A stretch of 50,822 nucleotides of DNA from CAZRIE01 sp964600075 (GTDB lineage Bacteria > Bacteroidota > Bacteroidia > Flavobacteriales > Flavobacteriaceae): positions 1 to 50,822 of the forward strand of contig CAZRIE010000015.1 in the NCBI GenBank assembly GCA_964600075.1, written 5' to 3'. Made by a program: the position numbers and the translations under genes. Shown here in pieces: positions 24,567-33,516 of this stretch. The notes under the pieces are model-generated. The model ran no database searches. It was not told the DNA's origin and was given only the letters and a program-made list of their open reading frames with translations. How positions within the stretch are numbered: position 1 is the stretch's first letter; each line of letters begins with the position of its first letter.

Positions 24567-25553
24567 TTATATTTGATCGAGTTTTATATTCTTAGAGTGG
24601 TACACCTTATTTTGCTCATCAACAATGACGCATTCAACACCTTTGATTTGGTTGATGATATCGATTCCTGTATCGGCGCCCGTAATAAAAACCGAGGTGG
24701 CCAAGGCGTCGCATAGTTCTGCCCTTTTGGCAAAGATGGTCACACTCACCAAGCCTGAAGACGGATAACCTGTTCTGGGATCGATAATATGGCTATATTT
24801 TACACCGCCAAATTCAACGAATTTTTCATAATTTCCTGAAGTGGCTACTGCAGCATTGACCACCGAAAACCATGAGAATACCTTGTTCTTATTTAACGGA
24901 TTTGTAATGCCGACCATCCAATCCTTTCCATCAGGTTGTTTGCCCCAAGTTGTAAGGTCTCCCGAAGCGTTAATAATCCCTGCGGACACCCCTTTTTTAA
25001 TTAGCATTTCGCGAACCCTGTCTGCCGCATAGCCTTTGCCGATAGCCCCAAATCCAATTTTCATTCCTTCGAGCTTTAAAAAAACCTTCTGGGTAGTGTG
25101 GTCCAATATGATATTTTCGTAGCCTATTTTAGAAACCGATTTCGCAAGCGCCTCATCATTGGGCTTTTTGGTCATCGTACCATCAAATCGCCAGATTTGA
25201 TCTATGGAAGCAAAGGAGATATCGAACGCTCCATTGGTAAGTGCTGAGATATGTTTACACCTATCTATTAAATCGAAAAGCTCTTTGTCGACCTTGATCG
25301 GAGCTGTCCCGGCATTTCTATTGATTTCAGAAGTCTGTGAATCTGGATCCCAAGAAGATATCGTATGCTCTATACGCGATATTTCGCGTACGGCATCATC
25401 GATATGCCTATTTGCAGTGATGGAATCTTCTGCCACTAAGGTAATGTCAAATCGGCTGCCCATTATTTTTAGGGTGCGTTTTTGCATTACCTCTTGTGAC
25501 ATCAGATGGGGACATATAAACATAAGTGGCAATAGGATAAGGCTGAGTCTCAA
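24567..25553 (-). CDS. apbE: FAD:protein FMN transferase ApbE
   Basis: A 328-residue secreted enzyme that links FMN covalently to Thr or Ser of target proteins. Signal peptide MRLSLILLPLMFICPHLMSQ; MGSRFDITL (31-39 region), FDISFASIDQIWRF, GFGAIGKGYAADRVRE (FAD-binding), INASGDLTTWG, HIIDPRTGYPSSG and CDALATSVFI are the successive ApbE blocks, so the enzyme looks active. The start overlaps the thioredoxin gene by 4 bases. The window has no canonical Nqr, Rnf or FMN-bind target; candidate targets are the DUF4266 lipoprotein and the GLPGLI protein at 27965. Confidence 0.95.
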   Translation of the reverse strand: MRLSLILLPLMFICPHLMSQEVMQKRTLKIMGSRFDITLVAEDSITANRHIDDAVREISRIEHTISSWDPDSQTSEINRNAGTAPIKVDKELFDLIDRCKHISALTNGAFDISFASIDQIWRFDGTMTKKPNDEALAKSVSKIGYENIILDHTTQKVFLKLEGMKIGFGAIGKGYAADRVREMLIKKGVSAGIINASGDLTTWGKQPDGKDWMVGITNPLNKNKVFSWFSVVNAAVATSGNYEKFVEFGGVKYSHIIDPRTGYPSSGLVSVTIFAKRAELCDALATSVFITGADTGIDIINQIKGVECVIVDEQNKVYHSKNIKLDQI

Positions 25554-25984
25554 CTTTGGAGATTTTTAAGGAGAGCGATATATTCTTTCGGAGAAACATT
25601 TTTATAACCTGCCTGGCCCAATATATTTCCAACGGGGTCAATTATCACAACCAAGGGAAAATGGCCATTTTTATTATACTTTTCGGCCAATATTGCATTT
25701 AGGGCAGACTGTTGGTCGGAAAGTCTGTTATTTTTTTTCCTAGGAAAGTCGGCCCTTAACAATACCCAATGGTCATTGGCATACGACTGAAACTCTTTTG
25801 ATTGCCAAACAGTTTTGTCGAGCTTAATGCAGGGGGCACACCAGTCGGATCCAGAAAAAACAAGTATGATATTATTTTGTGATTCTTTGGCCATGGCCAT
25901 GGCGTCGTTTAAATTGGCCTCCCATTTTTGAGCACTTAAAAGGCCGCTTAGCAAAAAGGTAATTACTACGATAGTATTTTTCAT
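25550..25984 (-). CDS. Periplasmic thioredoxin-like protein
   Basis: A 144-residue protein from ATG 25984 (an upstream ATG at 26002 only adds MIKNTL). Signal peptide MKNTIVVITFLLSGLLSAQ. Active site WCAPC (Cys49, Cys52) in FSGSDWCAPCIKLDK, followed by the Trx fold and the cis-Pro region FPLVVIIDPVGN. This is the DUF255/thioredoxin_7 type found with ApbE and DUF3570. It overlaps apbE by 4 bases, so the two are coupled. DsbD in the same operon is the likely electron donor; the substrate may be the Cys-X-Cys lipoprotein. Confidence 0.93.
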   Translation of the reverse strand: MKNTIVVITFLLSGLLSAQKWEANLNDAMAMAKESQNNIILVFSGSDWCAPCIKLDKTVWQSKEFQSYANDHWVLLRADFPRKKNNRLSDQQSALNAILAEKYNKNGHFPLVVIIDPVGNILGQAGYKNVSPKEYIALLKNLQS

Positions 25985-26018
25985 AAGTGTATTTTTTATC
26001 AAATTTTGTTTGATGGCT

Positions 26019-26756
26019 TTACGCCAAAATGCTCAAGGCGTTTCCATTCAATGAAGTTTTGTAAATTTTCAGTCCTCTTTTACCTTTACTATTAAGACCT
26101 TTTCCTTTTTGATCGAACCTAGCGGAATGTTCTGTACAGTAATATTCGTTGTTTTTGAATACCATTTTCTTGAGCAGATCATGACTGCATATAACGGTTG
26201 CCGCAACATAATCGCCGCTAAGATTTTTTGCGACAACTATTTTATTCTTAATTATATAGCCCCCTTTATTCCTCAATTTTGATGCTTCTGAAGATTTTAA
26301 ATCTATTGTAAATAAGGCATTGGAAGGTGGATTTGCCGGAGCGGGTTCTGGTACCGGTTCTGGTTCTGGGGCAGGCTCAGGACCTGGTTCAGGAAGGGGG
26401 TCTGGTGTTGGTTCCGGGGTAGGTTCGGGAGCAGATTCCGGGGTAGGTTCAGGAGCAAGCTCTGGGCTCGGTTCGGTAGCAGTTTCCGATATTGGTTCTG
26501 GAGTGGGCTCAGGAGCAGGTGCGGGAGTTATATCGGGAGTCGGTTCTGGAGCTGATTCTATAGTAGGTTCGGGAGTAGGCTCAGGGGCTGTTTCGGTAAT
26601 GCCAATACTTCGTTCATCGACAATAGGAGTCTCGGCAACTGGATCTGTTATATCTAAAGGGTCCAGTTCTTCTCTTAAACAGCCTCCTAGACAACCGAAT
26701 GTTACCGCGAAAGCTGCTCCGCTACCGATTGACTTTAAAAATTTATTACGTTCCAT
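26019..26756 (-). CDS. Rieske [2Fe-2S] lipoprotein with long EPxP linker
   Basis: A 245-residue protein. The N-terminus MERNKFLKSIGSGAAFAVTFGC resembles a weakened Tat leader followed by a lipobox-like Cys (Cys22 or Cys26). Residues about 55-142 are a Pro/Glu-rich linker of EPTPEP-type units. The C-terminal domain has the Rieske ligands Cys190-x-His192 (ICSHDLLKK) and Cys207-x-x-His210 (YYCTEHSARFD). It is first in the redox operon, 34 bases before the thioredoxin gene. It would carry one-electron transfers at the envelope surface. The long linker is unlike the usual short Rieske lipoproteins and may let the domain swing or cross a layer. Confidence 0.9.
   Translation of the reverse strand: MERNKFLKSIGSGAAFAVTFGCLGGCLREELDPLDITDPVAETPIVDERSIGITETAPEPTPEPTIESAPEPTPDITPAPAPEPTPEPISETATEPSPELAPEPTPESAPEPTPEPTPDPLPEPGPEPAPEPEPVPEPAPANPPSNALFTIDLKSSEASKLRNKGGYIIKNKIVVAKNLSGDYVAATVICSHDLLKKMVFKNNEYYCTEHSARFDQKGKGLNSKGKRGLKIYKTSLNGNALSILA
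26331..26594 (-). repeat. In-gene tandem repeat coding EPTPEP-type linker
   Basis: About 88 codons of imperfect 6- and 12-base units, coding runs of Pro-Glu-Pro-Thr/Ala/Ser. On the opposite strand the region gives a meaningless Gly-Ser open frame. Such DNA is prone to slippage, so linker length likely differs between strains. Confidence 0.8.
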
Positions 26757-26819
26757 AAATGTTCAATTTTAATGTTAGAAATGAGGGCTAATGTTTAAAG
26801 AACAACTGAAATCTAAAAA

Positions 26820-27112
26820 TTACTCGGAGGGATAATTATATTTTAAGGAGACATGATTATTATTGAAGCTTCCTATAAGTTCCATGCCCATTGATAGTCG
26901 CAGGGAGGCTCTCTATTCAGAGCTGTTGTTATGGTCATTTGAAGATTGAATGCAAATTTTAATCGCGGCCACTCTTATTTGAATTTTTTTCGCTGCTATA
27001 CAAATGGTACCGTGCACATCTGCCGTAAGCGAAGATGGCGGGTTATTTGTACAGGGTGTGTGGCAGATGAGACCCAGATATTTATGGATGATAGTTTTTT
27101 CAATTTTTTAAG
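26820..27112 (-). pseudogene. Broken minus-strand reading frame, 3' end of an unknown gene
   Basis: In one frame the minus strand is open except for a TAG at 26913-26915. The last part, RASLRLSMGMELIGSFNNN and HVSLKYNYPSE, then TAA at 26820-26822, looks like a protein C-terminus, possibly of an outer-membrane strand protein. Upstream the same frame has a TAA near 27112. No start codon or family is recognisable, so this is probably an eroded gene end. Low confidence. Confidence 0.25.
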
Positions 27113-27242
27113 GCCATTGAAAATAACATTCCGGTACGTAGACGTTTTTCTCGATTCCTATTAAAAAGTATCACTATCAGTACTGCTAAATATTAGGTGG
27201 AGTACTTTCAAGCCCCGTCAAGTGTTTTGCTTTTGGAAACAA

Positions 27243-27307
27243 TGGATTTATCCGAACAGGAAAAAACAGTTTGGATGATGAAAGCTTGGTTAGCTGAGGA
27301 GATATAA
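27243..27307 (+). pseudogene. Dps C-terminal fragment (duplicate of the end of dps)
   Basis: Bases from about 27254 translate as EQEKTVWMMKAWLAEEI and stop, identical in protein to the last 17 residues of the Dps at 15079-15558. At DNA level it differs from dps only in scattered third positions across about 54 bases. The rest of the gene is missing, so this is the relic of a second dps copy. Confidence 0.8.
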
Positions 27308-27419
27308 TAGTTGCGATTCTAATTATAGAAACTGCCTTGGTAGCTTTTTTATAAAAAACTAGAGGCCTGTTTAAGACATAAAACTTTATCTTTTGTTCAA
27401 CAACCAAACTATTCCCATA

Positions 27420-27650
27420 ATGTCAGAAATAGAAGTTAATCTATCAGTATTTTTGACCAAAGTGCAGTTCTTTTCAGATGTGGCAAGAACATTATTGTCA
27501 ATTCTCAGTGAGAATATTGAGGTGCACCCTTTTTATAGAAATGACCCCATTGTCAATAGAGGCAATGTGGGTAATGCCATGTATACCATTCTAGGTGGTG
27601 AAGTCGGAGTTCATGAATGCCACCAAAATTTTGGAAAGATAGGGTTGTAG
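27420..27650 (+). pseudogene. Truncated cyclic-nucleotide-binding domain
   Basis: From ATG 27420 the frame reads 76 residues: FLTKVQFFSDVARTLLSILS, then VHPFYRNDPIVNRGNVGNAM and YTILGGEVGVHE. This is the first half of a cNMP-binding beta roll (usual form: LFxxLPxxxL..V..GExIFxxGDxGxxMYxIxxGxVxVH). It ends prematurely just after that point, before the phosphate-binding cassette (FGEMALL-like) and any helix-turn-helix. A decayed Crp-type or transporter-linked cNMP domain is most likely. Confidence 0.6.
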
Positions 27651-27964
27651 GGCCTTCTTTTTTAGTTAGATACGTCGGTTAAAATTAAATTAGCAAAAAA
27701 AACGGACCGGAGAAGAAACTGTTGGGTTTTCAGATTAAGCGAGAACCTAGCATTTGGCTGCACAGCGTGTTAGCCTGTCGTTATATTTCTTCACTTCACA
27801 TTTGTCTTGTATTTCTTGATATAAAGGTCAAAGTATTCAACTGAATTGGATAAATCCTAATCTTAGCGTTGACCTGGAAATTAATGTTAATGTTTTTATA
27901 AACACCGTCAATTTGTCTAATCTTAAATTATATTCGTTAAACAAAATAAACTCAAACAACCATC

Positions 27965-28816
27965 ATGAAATCAATTCTTTATAAATTTAGTTTTCTCGCC
28001 TTTCTATTACTGTTATCATTGAAGCCAAATGTCCAAGAATTTCAAGGGCAAGCTTTTTATTTTTCTAAATCTAAAATGGAGCTTGGTAGTTGGGGAGCAA
28101 GAATGAGTGAGGCACAAAAAAAACAGGTTCAAGCGCGCTTAAAGAACAGGTTAGAAAAGACCTTTGTATTGGATTTCAATAAAGAAGAATCTTTGTTTAA
28201 TGAAGAAGACAAACTAGATGCGATTTCAGGCGCAACAGATTCTTGGGGAAATAATTTCTCACGGGGAGAGCAATATAAAAATGTTAAAGAAAATGCTTTG
28301 GTTCAGACTCAAGAATTCTATGGTAAGAAATTTTTAGTGAAGGATAAGTTACAGGACATAGATTGGAAGATGGGCTCGGAATCAAAGCAAATAGGACAAT
28401 ATATGTGTTTTAAGGCTACAGCTTCTGTACCAACAACTGAATTGACTTGGTACGACTTTTCATGGGGTGATTTAAGAACGCCTGCGGCAGAGAACGAAAC
28501 TGATTCTACGAATGTTGCCGCTGCAGTCCCGCCAGTCCCTGAGATAAAAATGACTGAAGTCGAAGCATGGTATACACCTCAAATACCGGTTAGTCATGGA
28601 CCAGGTGAATATACTGGGCTTCCTGGTCTTATTTTAGAAGTTAGTGCAGGCAATACCACTATGCTGTGTGCCAAGATTGTGATGAATCCGAAGGAGAAAA
28701 TTAAGATTGAAGCTCCGATTAAAGGGAAGGAAATCACAAAAAGTGAATATCAAGCGACTATTCAAGGTAAAATGCTCGAAATGAGAAATAACCGAGGAAG
28801 AAATAGAAGAAGTTGA
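27965..28816 (+). CDS. GLPGLI family protein with an embedded DAISGAT motif
   Basis: A 283-residue secreted protein (signal peptide about 1-20, MKSILYKFSFLAFLLLLSLK). The family hallmark is GPGEYTGLPGLILEVSAGN; YMCFKATASV and VEAWYTPQIPVSHGP are further TIGR01200 blocks. Residues 85-91 read DAISGAT, followed by DSWGN. This fits the Dxx[ST]GAT motif of ApbE flavinylation, with Thr91 as the would-be FMN carrier; ordinary GLPGLI proteins have a variable Gly-rich segment here. The gene is 49 bases before the TonB-type barrel gene, its usual partner. Function of GLPGLI proteins is not established. Confidence 0.92.
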   Translation: MKSILYKFSFLAFLLLLSLKPNVQEFQGQAFYFSKSKMELGSWGARMSEAQKKQVQARLKNRLEKTFVLDFNKEESLFNEEDKLDAISGATDSWGNNFSRGEQYKNVKENALVQTQEFYGKKFLVKDKLQDIDWKMGSESKQIGQYMCFKATASVPTTELTWYDFSWGDLRTPAAENETDSTNVAAAVPPVPEIKMTEVEAWYTPQIPVSHGPGEYTGLPGLILEVSAGNTTMLCAKIVMNPKEKIKIEAPIKGKEITKSEYQATIQGKMLEMRNNRGRNRRS

Positions 28817-28865
28817 TTTTGGCTGAATCGAAAACTACGACCCACTCAGCAATTACTGCATAATC

Positions 28866-31574
28866 ATGAGAAAACTATTTTGTTTTGCGCTACTTTTTGT
28901 AGCCAGTATTTCTTACGCTCAAATTAAACTTGAAGGCGTGGTCAAAGATAGCTTGAACAGCCCTTTTGATTTGGCGAATGTGATAGCCATAAATCAAGAA
29001 ACAAGTGGTTTGGAATCTTATGGCATTACTGACGAGCAAGGTAAATACAAGCTTACGCTAGGCAAGAACGGAACCTATAGAATTCAGATTAGCTATGTAG
29101 GAATGAAGACTTTTGTAGAAATCCTTTCAACAAAAGAAAGTGATATAACAAAAGACTTTATCCTTCAACCAGAAAATGCCTTAGATGAGGTGGAAGTTAT
29201 CTATGAAATGCCGGTAAATGTAAAAGGTGATACCTTGGTTTACAATGCTGACTCCTTTAATACCGGGACAGAACGAAAGTTAGAAGATGTACTTGAAAAT
29301 TTGCCGGGCGTCGAAATCAATGAAGATGGCCAGATAGAAGTGGAAGGCAAAGTGGTCAATAAGCTAATGGTCAATGGCAAAGATTTTTTTGATGGTGACA
29401 CCAAATTAGCGACCAAGAACATTCCGTCAAAAGCTGTTGATAAGATCCAGGTGTTGCGTAATTATTCTGAAGTTGGTCAAATGAGCGGTGTGAGGAATAA
29501 TCAAGACAACGTAGCATTGAATATCAAGCTCAAGGAAGGAAAAGAAAACTTTTGGTTTGGTAATGTGACGGCCGGAGCGGGAACTTCACCGGATAACGAG
29601 CTTTATTTATTGCAGCCTAAGCTGTTTTATTACAGTCCGAAATACAGCCTCAATTTTATTGGTGACTTGAACAATACGGGCGAAGTAGCCTTGACACGAC
29701 GCGACATTAGGGGCTTTGGCGGTGGCTTCAGGGCCCCAAGTACAAGTAGCGGAACCAATATAAATCTTGGTGATAACAGCTTGAATTTCTTGACCAGTCA
29801 AGGTAACGCCTTGGAAATCGAGAATAAATTGGCAACGGGAAATTTTAGCTATTCTCCGAATCAGGCGCTCGACCTGAGCGGATTCCTCATATACAATAGT
29901 AGCCGTATTCTTTCCAAGGAAACGAGTTTCGTGCAATATACAGATCCAGAACTTGGCATTCCCGATGAGGCTACGGAACAATCTAGCAAAGAACGTTCGA
30001 ATCAAGCATTGTTGAAACTAAGCGCTTCGTACCAACCCAATGTAAATAATCAATTGGATTATGACATCTTGGGCCGTGTATCTAACGATTCACAAAACCA
30101 AAATGTTTTTTCTTCGGTTCTCGGAAATACGAATCAGCTACAGGAGGTCACACCCTATAGCATTAATCAAAATATAAATTATTATTACACCCTTGATGAA
30201 AAAAATATTTTCGCCTTTGAAGCACAGCATTTGATAAAAAATGAAGATCCGTTTTACAATTCCCTTTTGGTCAATGATCCGAATGGTGCTTTTGACTCGA
30301 CTGCAGATGCCTTAGGTCTAGATGACTCCGTGGCCAATTATGACCTTGGTCAGAACAGACGAATCAAGTCCAATCAAGTGGATGCCAAACTAGATTATTA
30401 CAACCTGCTTAATGCCAAAAGCAATATCAACGTAACCCTTGGAACGATTTTCAGCCGTCAAGAATTCAATTCCAATATTTTCCAGTTTCTAGATGATGGA
30501 TCTCAGTTTAATCCAACACCAACATTCAATGACGGTCGTGCTTCCAACGATACAGAGTATAATTTCAGGGATGTGTATTTGGGAGTACATTACCGTTTGA
30601 AAACTGGTAAGTTCACAATCACTCCTGGTTTTTCTGCACATGCCTACGGAAACAAGAATACCCAATTCGGGGAAACCTTCGAAGATAACTTCTTCCGGTT
30701 TTTACCGGATTTTGAAACTCGGATCCAGTTTAAAAAGAGTGAAGCCTTGACCCTGAGATACGACATGCGCAATCAGTTTACAGATATCACACGATTGGCC
30801 GAAGGATTAGTTTTGAACAATTATGACGATATCCAATTCGGCGAGTCCGACCTGCAGAATGCCTTGTCTCATAATATAAGTCTGTTTTACAGTAGCTTTA
30901 ATCTGTTTAACTATACCAATGTTTTCGTCAGAGCTGCTTACACAAGCAATATCGATCAGATACGAACCCTGACGAATTTTGAGAATGTAATCCGAACGAG
31001 TACTTTTTTCAATTCTAGTTTTGCCGATGAAAATGTCAGCGTATTTGGGCGTGTGCAAAGAACCTTTGGCAAGATAAGGGCGAGCTTGAACGCCGGTATT
31101 AACTATACTAAAATAAATCAGTTCGTTCAAGGCCAGCAATCACTTAATGAAGGATTCACACAGACGTACACACCGGGCATACGCACTAATTTTAAAGTTG
31201 CGCCAAATATAAACTTGAGGTATCGATATAGTGTGACCAACAATAATCAAGGGAGCGGTAAGACCAAGTTCGTGACCAATGCACCATCAGCAGAGTTCGA
31301 TGCGTACATTTGGAAAGCGGTGACGTTCCGCACGAATTACACCTATACCGATCAAGATCTTGGAAATGGCGATTCATTCTCTTTCCAAAACTGGGATGCC
31401 TCGCTTGCCTATCGAAAAGACAGAGATGCGAAATGGGAGTACGAAATTAAGGCTACCAATCTATTAAATATCGATTCTCAGGTCAGAAACGGTGCGAATA
31501 ACCTATCGGTTTTCATATCGGAAACGTTTATACAGCCACGATTCTTGACCTTTAGAGTGGTATATGCCTTATGA
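28866..31574 (+). CDS. TonB-receptor-like outer-membrane beta-barrel with carboxypeptidase-like N-domain
   Basis: A 902-residue protein. Signal peptide 1-18 (MRKLFCFALLFVASISYA), carboxypeptidase-regulatory-like domain about 20-105 (LEGVVKDSLNSPFDLANVIA, GKYKLTL), plug-like region about 115-230 (RKLEDVLENLPGVEINEDGQ, VDKIQVLRNYSE, NVALNIKLKEGK), then a large barrel ending FLTFRVVYAL. It is the standard partner of GLPGLI proteins. It may bring in a peptide or metal complex, but no ligand can be read from the sequence. Intergenic spacing suggests one transcript with the GLPGLI gene. Confidence 0.93.
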   Translation: MRKLFCFALLFVASISYAQIKLEGVVKDSLNSPFDLANVIAINQETSGLESYGITDEQGKYKLTLGKNGTYRIQISYVGMKTFVEILSTKESDITKDFILQPENALDEVEVIYEMPVNVKGDTLVYNADSFNTGTERKLEDVLENLPGVEINEDGQIEVEGKVVNKLMVNGKDFFDGDTKLATKNIPSKAVDKIQVLRNYSEVGQMSGVRNNQDNVALNIKLKEGKENFWFGNVTAGAGTSPDNELYLLQPKLFYYSPKYSLNFIGDLNNTGEVALTRRDIRGFGGGFRAPSTSSGTNINLGDNSLNFLTSQGNALEIENKLATGNFSYSPNQALDLSGFLIYNSSRILSKETSFVQYTDPELGIPDEATEQSSKERSNQALLKLSASYQPNVNNQLDYDILGRVSNDSQNQNVFSSVLGNTNQLQEVTPYSINQNINYYYTLDEKNIFAFEAQHLIKNEDPFYNSLLVNDPNGAFDSTADALGLDDSVANYDLGQNRRIKSNQVDAKLDYYNLLNAKSNINVTLGTIFSRQEFNSNIFQFLDDGSQFNPTPTFNDGRASNDTEYNFRDVYLGVHYRLKTGKFTITPGFSAHAYGNKNTQFGETFEDNFFRFLPDFETRIQFKKSEALTLRYDMRNQFTDITRLAEGLVLNNYDDIQFGESDLQNALSHNISLFYSSFNLFNYTNVFVRAAYTSNIDQIRTLTNFENVIRTSTFFNSSFADENVSVFGRVQRTFGKIRASLNAGINYTKINQFVQGQQSLNEGFTQTYTPGIRTNFKVAPNINLRYRYSVTNNNQGSGKTKFVTNAPSAEFDAYIWKAVTFRTNYTYTDQDLGNGDSFSFQNWDASLAYRKDRDAKWEYEIKATNLLNIDSQVRNGANNLSVFISETFIQPRFLTFRVVYAL

Positions 31575-32048
31575 TGCGAGGCTCGTAACCGATCTCGCGT
31601 GTGAGGGTTGTTTAACTGTCTTGATTGGAGTTACATTTATAGCCTTGTATTTGAACAGTTTAGGCTTTGATTTGGAACGTATATAAACGGCAGTATTTTT
31701 TATGTTTAGATTTCGACTCCGAGAGGCCATAGTTTAACTTCCACTGTTCATTTTCCCATTAAAGCTTGCAATCAGAATTTTGATTTTTGTCAATGGAATA
31801 TTTCAAAAATTAAATTAAGAATTATAGCGTTTTTCAGATTGAACGCTAGCAGTTAGCTAAGAGGAATTTTGATTTTTTTAAGTGGCGATAATGTAGTTCA
31901 AGATTTCCAAAATTAAATTCAAGTGCTTCTTACGCGTTTTGTAAAAAGTCTATATTTATTGGGGATCCAGTAACAACTAAAATTGTATGCCAAGGCCATT
32001 CGTATTTTGAGGTGTGTTGCTAAGTACGTTGCTGTTTGTAGATGATTT
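31575..32048. other. Intergenic region, no gene seen
   Basis: A 474-base AT-rich gap between the barrel gene (plus) and the gene at 32049-32612 (minus), whose stop codons converge. A loosely repeated TTTCAAAAATTAAATTaag / TTTCCAAAATTAAATTcaa pair occurs near 31800 and 31905. No ORF, RNA or clear terminator was recognised. Confidence 0.45.
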
Positions 32049-32612
32049 TTAGTCGGGCCCACAAAACTCGTTATAATAAGTAACCACTTCCAATGGAGTG
32101 GTCAAGGAACGGTTGTTTATTTTCACTACTAAAACAGAACAATCCCAAAAATAGTGGGTTAACTGCTTCTTTTTGAGGCCAAAAATACCCTGTGTGACCC
32201 GCTGTAAAGTGGTTTGGCCTTCACGTAAAAACAGTTCGAACTGGTCTGGATAGTTATTGTCATCATGCATGAACTCCACAGCATAACAACTCAATTTTCC
32301 TTTAGCCAATACTTTTAAAAAGACCTTCTGCCCATATCCGGGCCGACTATAATACGTAAACCTAAAAAACTCGCTTTCCTCGGCATACCAAAGCGATTCA
32401 TACGAATATATGCCCACCTTGTACCCTAGAAGGTCTTGGGCACTATAGCGTTTAACCTTACCGCGCTCGTTCTTAAACCTGATCTTCGTGAAGAGTGTCC
32501 CGTCATTGCGGTCTTTTACTTTACCATACAGCGTATCTTTATTCGTTAAGATGATATATCCCTGTTCATAGCCTTGCCCACTGATGACTTGTAAAGAGAA
32601 GAGTACAATCAT
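32049..32612 (-). CDS. Secreted hypothetical protein of the GYIxTNxDTLxGKV type
   Basis: Starting at the ATG at 32612 gives a leader MIVLFSLQVISGQ and 187 residues; an upstream ATG at 32669 would add a non-leader stretch. The mature N-terminus GYIILTNKDTLYGKVKDRND, then YSAQDLLGYKVGIYSYESLWY and RVTQGIFGLKKKQLTHYFWDC, matches a widespread but unnamed Bacteroidetes secreted family with a beta-rich fold. A W/Y-rich middle is typical. Function unknown; no operon partner. Confidence 0.75.
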   Translation of the reverse strand: MIVLFSLQVISGQGYEQGYIILTNKDTLYGKVKDRNDGTLFTKIRFKNERGKVKRYSAQDLLGYKVGIYSYESLWYAEESEFFRFTYYSRPGYGQKVFLKVLAKGKLSCYAVEFMHDDNNYPDQFELFLREGQTTLQRVTQGIFGLKKKQLTHYFWDCSVLVVKINNRSLTTPLEVVTYYNEFCGPD

Positions 32613-32947
32613 TAAATAAAGTGAAAATGCATTGTTTTCGCCGGGGTATAGCGGGGTAATGTTGCTCATGTCAAATTCTTATGGGAATAACTGACCACAA
32701 AACATACCATACCGACCATTAGATAATGATCTTCGTTCAAATGCTTAATTAGAAAGGTGAAATAGAGTTGTTACTCTAAATTCACAAGTTCTTACTTTGC
32801 TAGGAGCATTTTCGACTCGGGTATTTGGCATGGCGGCGCCTGGCCGACATGAACAACCTAGCAATGTTGTACGCCGTTTTAGTAGCTTTATTTCTTTCTT
32901 CACCATAGTATTTTTCTCTAGCATCTTTATATTGAAGCTTATTGTTT

Positions 32948-33208
32948 TTAATATATCAAGCAATATTCAACTCCCGCTAACATTGTTTCTAATCGCCCCT
33001 CAATTGGCTCAGGAATTTTAATGACCGAATCATCAATATTGTCGTACCAAATGTCACACAGTTCTGTGAATGTTTGAATATAAATGCTAGGGGTTATGTA
33101 GAATATGTAAACTCTCCAATTATTCTTAGCAATATATTCAGTGTTTGGGCTTAAAGAATAAGATAGAATGAAAACTTTGTTGTTTTCTTTATTGTCAATA
33201 CCGGTCAA
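32948..33208 (-). pseudogene. Possible relic of an unknown gene
   Basis: An open frame of 86 residues with only TTG as a start and no ribosome-binding site. The C-terminal part (VIKIPEPIEGRLETMLAGVE) reads like real protein, the rest is unremarkable. No family recognised. Probably the 3' end of a decayed gene. Confidence 0.25.
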
Positions 33209-33516
33209 TACTGGTCAACTTCATGTTAGATATTATTTAGTGTGATATGAAGGGGAATAGCGATTGATAGTGGTTTTTTAATTTATTCTTCTGAAGTGTT
33301 TTACTTAACGACCATTATGAGTAGTGAGATAGGTATATCGAATTCAATTCTATTAGATAACGTATTCGTTTCCCCATCTTTTATTTAAAATGCCCTAACA
33401 CTTCTAAAATAACAATATCTACGTAAATAATTGATAATTAGTTTAATAAAAGGTATGGCACGGCAATGGTAATAGAACTAGCTGCAATAATACTATACAA
33501 TACTAATTTTATTAAA

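Larger units (their letters stand above)
26757..27964. other. Gene graveyard between the Rieske operon and the GLPGLI gene
   Basis: About 1.2 kb with no intact gene. It holds three separate remnants: a broken minus-strand frame (26820-27112), a Dps C-terminal copy (27243-27307) and a truncated cNMP-binding domain (27420-27650). The remaining sequence, 27651-27964, shows nothing recognised. Confidence 0.7.

Noticed and set aside
24567..25553. ApbE as thiamine synthesis enzyme
   Set aside because: That old name reflects a mutant phenotype; motifs match FMN transferases and no thiamine genes are near.
26320..26772. Gly-Ser-rich open frame on the plus strand
   Set aside because: It is the antisense of the EPTPEP linker codons of the Rieske gene and has no independent start signal.
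26946..27164. 72-residue plus-strand frame in the graveyard
   Set aside because: Composition is not protein-like and it opposes the better minus-strand remnant.
32797..33021. Short plus-strand frame with a hydrophobic end
   Set aside because: No ribosome-binding site, no homologue recognised, and neighbouring DNA is decayed.
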